Assembly: GCA_903893955.1 (NCBI GenBank)
Contig: CAITOG010000029.1
Span: forward strand, 1 to 7,805
Direction: 5' to 3'
Length of the DNA: 7,805 nucleotides
Source of the DNA: an uncultured Actinomycetes bacterium
GTDB taxonomy: Bacteria; Actinomycetota; Acidimicrobiia; Acidimicrobiales; RAAP-2
This document shows, piece by piece, positions 5,878 through 7,805 of this stretch. Each line of letters starts with the position of its first letter. Position 1 is the stretch's first letter. The translations under genes were made by a program, and so were the position numbers. Under the pieces are notes generated by a model that worked only from the letters and a program-made list of their open reading frames with translations, had not been told where the DNA came from and did no database searches.

Positions 5878-5894
5878 GGGGCTTTCGGCCCTTG
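5875..5894. promoter_or_regulatory. DosR/DevR-box-like inverted repeat
   Basis: The 20 bases read TTAGGGGCTTTCGGCCCTTG. Compared with the mycobacterial DosR consensus TTSGGGACTWWAGTCCCSAA, 13 of 20 positions agree, and 11 of 14 in the GGG...CCC core. It sits in the 111-base divergent region and runs into a TTGACC -35-like hexamer at 5892, the arrangement seen at DosR-activated promoters. It can also be read as a hairpin (AGGGGC, loop TTTCG, GCCCTT), but its position between two divergent genes argues against a terminator. No DosR-type regulator gene is in the window. Confidence 0.4.
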
Positions 5895-5920
5895 ACCAGG
5901 GCCAGCAGCTGGCGCACGCT
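5892..5920 (+). promoter_or_regulatory. Candidate promoter for the 61-aa gene
   Basis: TTGACC at 5892-5897 is a good -35. With a 17-base spacer the -10 would be CACGCT at 5915-5920, a poor match. A weak -10 is typical of promoters that need an activator, which would suit the adjoining DosR-like box. Confidence 0.3.
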
Positions 5921-5935
5921 GGGTGCAGGAACGAC

Positions 5936-5942
5936 GAGGAGG
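5936..5942 (+). promoter_or_regulatory. Ribosome binding site GAGGAGG that sets the 61-aa gene start
   Basis: GAGGAGG lies 7 bases before ATG 5950. This selects that ATG over the in-frame ATG at 5923, which lies upstream of the site. Confidence 0.8.
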
Positions 5943-5949
5943 TGGCGTG

Positions 5950-6135
5950 ATGGCCGACGGTGAGTCACGAGGAGCATTCGAGTTTGATGTCGAGAAGGTC
6001 CTGACGGACATCCGGGGTGCAATCGATGACGCTCTGGTCCAGTTGAACCTCGGCGAGAAGAACCTCAAGGACCTGCTCAGTCCCGTGTTCGACAGGGTGT
6101 CAAACGGCGTGGCGGAGATTCGCAGTCGTCTCTAG
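5950..6135 (+). CDS. Small acidic helical hypothetical protein (61 aa)
   Basis: I do not recognise this protein. After a short polar start, residues 10-60 look like two or three amphipathic helices (FEFDVEKVLTDIRGAIDDALVQL, given in parts as 10-20 and 21-32, then KNLKDLLSPVFDRVSNGVAEIRSRL at 37-61 in parts). There are no cysteines, no membrane helix and no signal peptide. The length and helix spacing would suit a small dimer or an adaptor, which is only an inference. The strong GAGGAGG ribosome site 7 bases before the ATG and the plausible upstream promoter make it likely to be a true and possibly well-translated gene. It is divergent from the 71-aa gene. Its stop codon TAG (6133-6135) shares the CTAG tetramer with the stop of the efflux gene on the other strand. 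Confidence 0.75.
   Translation: MADGESRGAFEFDVEKVLTDIRGAIDDALVQLNLGEKNLKDLLSPVFDRVSNGVAEIRSRL
6132..6135. other. CTAG shared by two convergent stop codons
   Basis: The plus-strand TAG of the 61-aa gene and the minus-strand TAG of the efflux gene overlap within the palindrome CTAG. There is no intergenic room and no terminator hairpin between the genes. Confidence 0.85.
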
Positions 6136-7634
6136 ACGTCGAGCTCACTGACCTCGTCCATCGGGAGCGACGGTGCGAGCGACGGGGCAGCTGGCAAGAA
6201 GAGTGCCGGGATGATGGCGATGACGCAGGTGCCGAACGACCACCAGAACGAGGTGGCGAAGGCTTGAGCGAGCTTGTTGACCACGTCGATGGGGATCGCG
6301 ACCCCTGCCTCACCAAGGACACCCGGGCCAGCGGTCGGAAGGCGAAGAGCAATCTGCGTCTGGAGCACCACGGCGAAGATCGCAACGCCGAGGGAGCCAC
6401 CGACCTGCCGCAGGATGTTGGTCGCCGTCGTGGCGCGTGGGATCTGTTCGTGGCTCAGCTCTCGATATGAGGCTGCGAACACAGGCATCATCCCGAGCCC
6501 GAGCCCGATGCCACGGACGAAGAGCGCCGAGGCTAAGAACGCGTAGGACGTCGATCCCGATACCTGGGTATAAGCGAACGTCCCGAGTGCCAGGATCGCC
6601 ATCCCGATCGGCACGACCCGACGAGCCCCGTAGCGATCAGACCAAATGCCGGCCTTGCGCATCATGAGGGCTGCACCGATGCCCTGGGGAGCCATCAAGA
6701 GACCAGCCATCCACGGCGATTCCCCTCGGACTACCTGGTAGTACAGCGGCAGCAGGAACATCGTCCCATAGAGCGTCGCACCGGTCAGAAAGATGCACAC
6801 AGAGGCGATCGAGAACGTTCGGTTCTTGAAGAGTCGCATGTCCATGAGGGGTTCTGGAGCTCGAAGCGATCGAAAGACGAAGGCGATCGTTAGCACGATG
6901 CCGATCCCCAAGCTCAATCGCACCGAGGTGCTCGAGAAGCCGCCTTGGTTGCCAACCTCCGAGAGGCCATAGACGATCAGGGCAAGGCCGGGGGAGAGGA
7001 ACAAGAAGCCGAGGAGGTCGAAGCGATGTGTCCGATCACGCTCGGAGGGCTTGAGGAACCTCACGGCCAAGTAGAGCGCGACGATCCCGATCGGCACGTT
7101 CACGAAGAAGATCCACCGCCAGGAGATGTTCGTCACGATGGCACCACCGATCACCGGGCCGAGGATCGGCCCGAGGAGCGTTGGCACGCCGATGATGCCC
7201 ATGACCTGGCCCATCTTCTTCGGCCCTGCGGTCCGGGCCATGATGGTCTGTCCGACCGGCAGGATCATGCCGCCACCGATGCCCTGAAGGATGCGGAAGA
7301 CGATGAGGCTCGTCGCCGACCACGCCAAGCCACACAGCACCGAGCCAGCGATGAACAGGGCGAGCGAGGTGATGTAGAGGGGTTTCGCCCCGATGCGGTG
7401 GACCGCCCATCCGGTCACCGGGATCACGACAGCAAGCGCGAGAAGGTAGCCGGTGGTCACCCATTGGATCGTTGAGATCGAGACGTGGAAGTCCTTGGCG
7501 AGGGTGTCGAGGGCGACCGCCACGATGGTGGTGTCGAGGATCGCCATGATGGTGCCGAGCACCACCACGACACCGGCACGGATGACGTCAGGACCGAGCT
7601 TTGTCTCGTCAGGAGGGGGGGCTGAATTCGTCAT
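6132..7634 (-). CDS. DHA2-family MFS drug efflux pump (EmrB/QacA type)
   Basis: The 500-residue inner-membrane protein has about 14 membrane helices, the size and number of the DHA2 branch of proton/drug antiporters. Visible signatures are Asp34 in the first helix (AILDTTIVAVAL), a motif A form at 75-87 (GWAVHRIGAKPLY, with His where Asp is common), motif B at 110-125 (LIVFRILQGIGGGMIL, Arg114) and the antiporter motif C at 147-164 (GIIGVPTLLGPILGPVIGG). A second motif A copy lies at 329-340 (GIWSDRYGARRV). The tail after residue 482 is soluble. Such pumps export lipophilic or cationic compounds, but the substrate cannot be read from sequence. No partner membrane-fusion protein is beside it, consistent with a single-membrane organism. 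ATG 7634 has no Shine-Dalgarno sequence and follows a -10 box by 6 bases, so translation is probably leaderless. A regulator-like gene starts on the other strand about 90 bases away. Confidence 0.95.
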   Translation of the reverse strand: MTNSAPPPDETKLGPDVIRAGVVVVLGTIMAILDTTIVAVALDTLAKDFHVSISTIQWVTTGYLLALAVVIPVTGWAVHRIGAKPLYITSLALFIAGSVLCGLAWSATSLIVFRILQGIGGGMILPVGQTIMARTAGPKKMGQVMGIIGVPTLLGPILGPVIGGAIVTNISWRWIFFVNVPIGIVALYLAVRFLKPSERDRTHRFDLLGFLFLSPGLALIVYGLSEVGNQGGFSSTSVRLSLGIGIVLTIAFVFRSLRAPEPLMDMRLFKNRTFSIASVCIFLTGATLYGTMFLLPLYYQVVRGESPWMAGLLMAPQGIGAALMMRKAGIWSDRYGARRVVPIGMAILALGTFAYTQVSGSTSYAFLASALFVRGIGLGLGMMPVFAASYRELSHEQIPRATTATNILRQVGGSLGVAIFAVVLQTQIALRLPTAGPGVLGEAGVAIPIDVVNKLAQAFATSFWWSFGTCVIAIIPALFLPAAPSLAPSLPMDEVSELDV

Positions 7635-7640
7635 GGCAAC

Positions 7641-7646
7641 AGGGTA
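7641..7646 (-). promoter_or_regulatory. -10 box TACCCT of the efflux gene, leaderless
   Basis: TACCCT on the minus strand is followed by exactly 6 bases and then ATG 7634. This would put the transcript start on the A of the start codon. The absence of a Shine-Dalgarno sequence agrees. The -35 zone (about 7664-7669) has no good hexamer and touches the inverted repeat at 7668-7680. Confidence 0.5.
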
Positions 7647-7667
7647 ATGGTGGGATCCCGCACTTCA

Positions 7668-7680
7668 TTCGATCATCGAA
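7668..7680. promoter_or_regulatory. Operator-like perfect inverted repeat TTCGATCATCGAA
   Basis: Two 6-base arms, TTCGAT and ATCGAA, flank one central base. Relative to the presumed efflux transcript start at 7634 it covers about -34 to -46, where a bound repressor would block the polymerase. It lies between the pump and the divergent regulator-like gene, the usual place for a TetR or MarR operator. One or two repeats of this size are expected by chance in a window this long, so position is the main argument. Confidence 0.45.
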
Positions 7681-7713
7681 GCATCTTGGCTGAAGCCGAC
7701 CCGAGCGGGCTCG

Positions 7714-7719
7714 TACGAT
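7714..7719 (+). promoter_or_regulatory. Candidate -10 box TACGAT of the right-edge gene
   Basis: TACGAT is followed by 7 bases and then GTG 7727, the spacing of a leaderless gene. The box overlaps the ATG at 7718, so if it is real that ATG cannot be the start. The -35 is not clear. Confidence 0.35.
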
Positions 7720-7726
7720 GCCATCT

Positions 7727-7805
7727 GTGATCGAGGAACGAGGCAGGCCACCCACCCAGCGGTCGCTCGCCTCCCAGAGACGACGCCGACAGCGGCGTCG
7801 AGCGC
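7727..7805 (+). CDS. 5' end of a possible transcriptional regulator, cut by the window edge
   Basis: An open frame runs from GTG 7727 (or ATG 7718, three codons earlier) off the right edge with no stop. The 26 visible residues begin (M)IEERGRPPTQRSLASQ and continue with an Arg-rich run. An RGRP-type basic start followed by Arg-rich helix is common at the N-terminus of TetR-family repressors, and the gene is divergent from an efflux pump, the classic TetR arrangement. The helix-turn-helix itself would lie beyond the edge, so the family is an inference. The frame could also be a short spurious one. Confidence 0.45.
   Translation, partial: MIEERGRPPTQRSLASQRRRRQRRRA

Noticed and set aside
5877..5893. 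Rho-independent terminator at the GC-rich hairpin AGGGGC-TTTCG-GCCCTT
   Set aside because: It lies between two divergent gene starts, so there is no transcript to end, and no T-run follows. An operator reading fits better.

Overview
The window is GC-rich, about 62-65% by eye, with frequent GTG starts and TAnnnT -10 boxes with little recognisable -35. Genes are tightly packed, and several look leaderless. Together with the protein types present (a membrane-anchored HtrA with a long cytosolic tail, DHA2 efflux, RhlG-like SDR), this points to an actinobacterium. An Acidimicrobiia-like lineage is my guess, not something I can prove. The window looks like chromosomal housekeeping and accessory sequence. 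I see no insertion sequence, tRNA, rRNA, CRISPR array or phage gene.

Layout. Positions 26-989 (+) hold a two-gene unit: a small two-block protein of unknown function and a GNAT-like acetyltransferase. It runs tail-to-tail, with a 23-bp overlap, into a minus-strand gene (967-2217) for a 416-aa protein with a beta-rich N-terminus, an RGG-rich disordered middle and a helical C-terminus. A 127-bp divergent promoter region separates that gene from a plus-strand HtrA/DegP-type protease (2345-3670).

From 3685 to 5838 four minus-strand genes follow one another in the order of transcription 71-aa protein, RhlG-like SDR, inorganic pyrophosphatase, SnoaL/NTF2-like protein. A 111-bp divergent region (5839-5949) carries a sequence resembling a DosR/DevR box. 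It drives that cluster leftwards and a 61-aa protein gene (5950-6135) rightwards. The last large gene (6132-7634, minus) is a 14-helix DHA2-type drug efflux pump. It shares a CTAG double stop with the 61-aa gene. At the right edge a regulator-like gene starts on the plus strand. The pump and this gene face away from each other across about 90 bp holding two apparent leaderless promoters and a perfect 13-bp inverted repeat, which suggests a regulator/efflux pair.

Functional connections are loose: protein quality control at the membrane (HtrA), pyrophosphate removal (PPase), one oxidoreductase and drug export. No stretch longer than about 130 bp lacks a gene. I did not find a convincing previously undescribed multi-gene system. 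The most interesting items are the RGG-rich protein, the DosR-like box between two small unknown genes, and the operator-like palindrome in the efflux control region.
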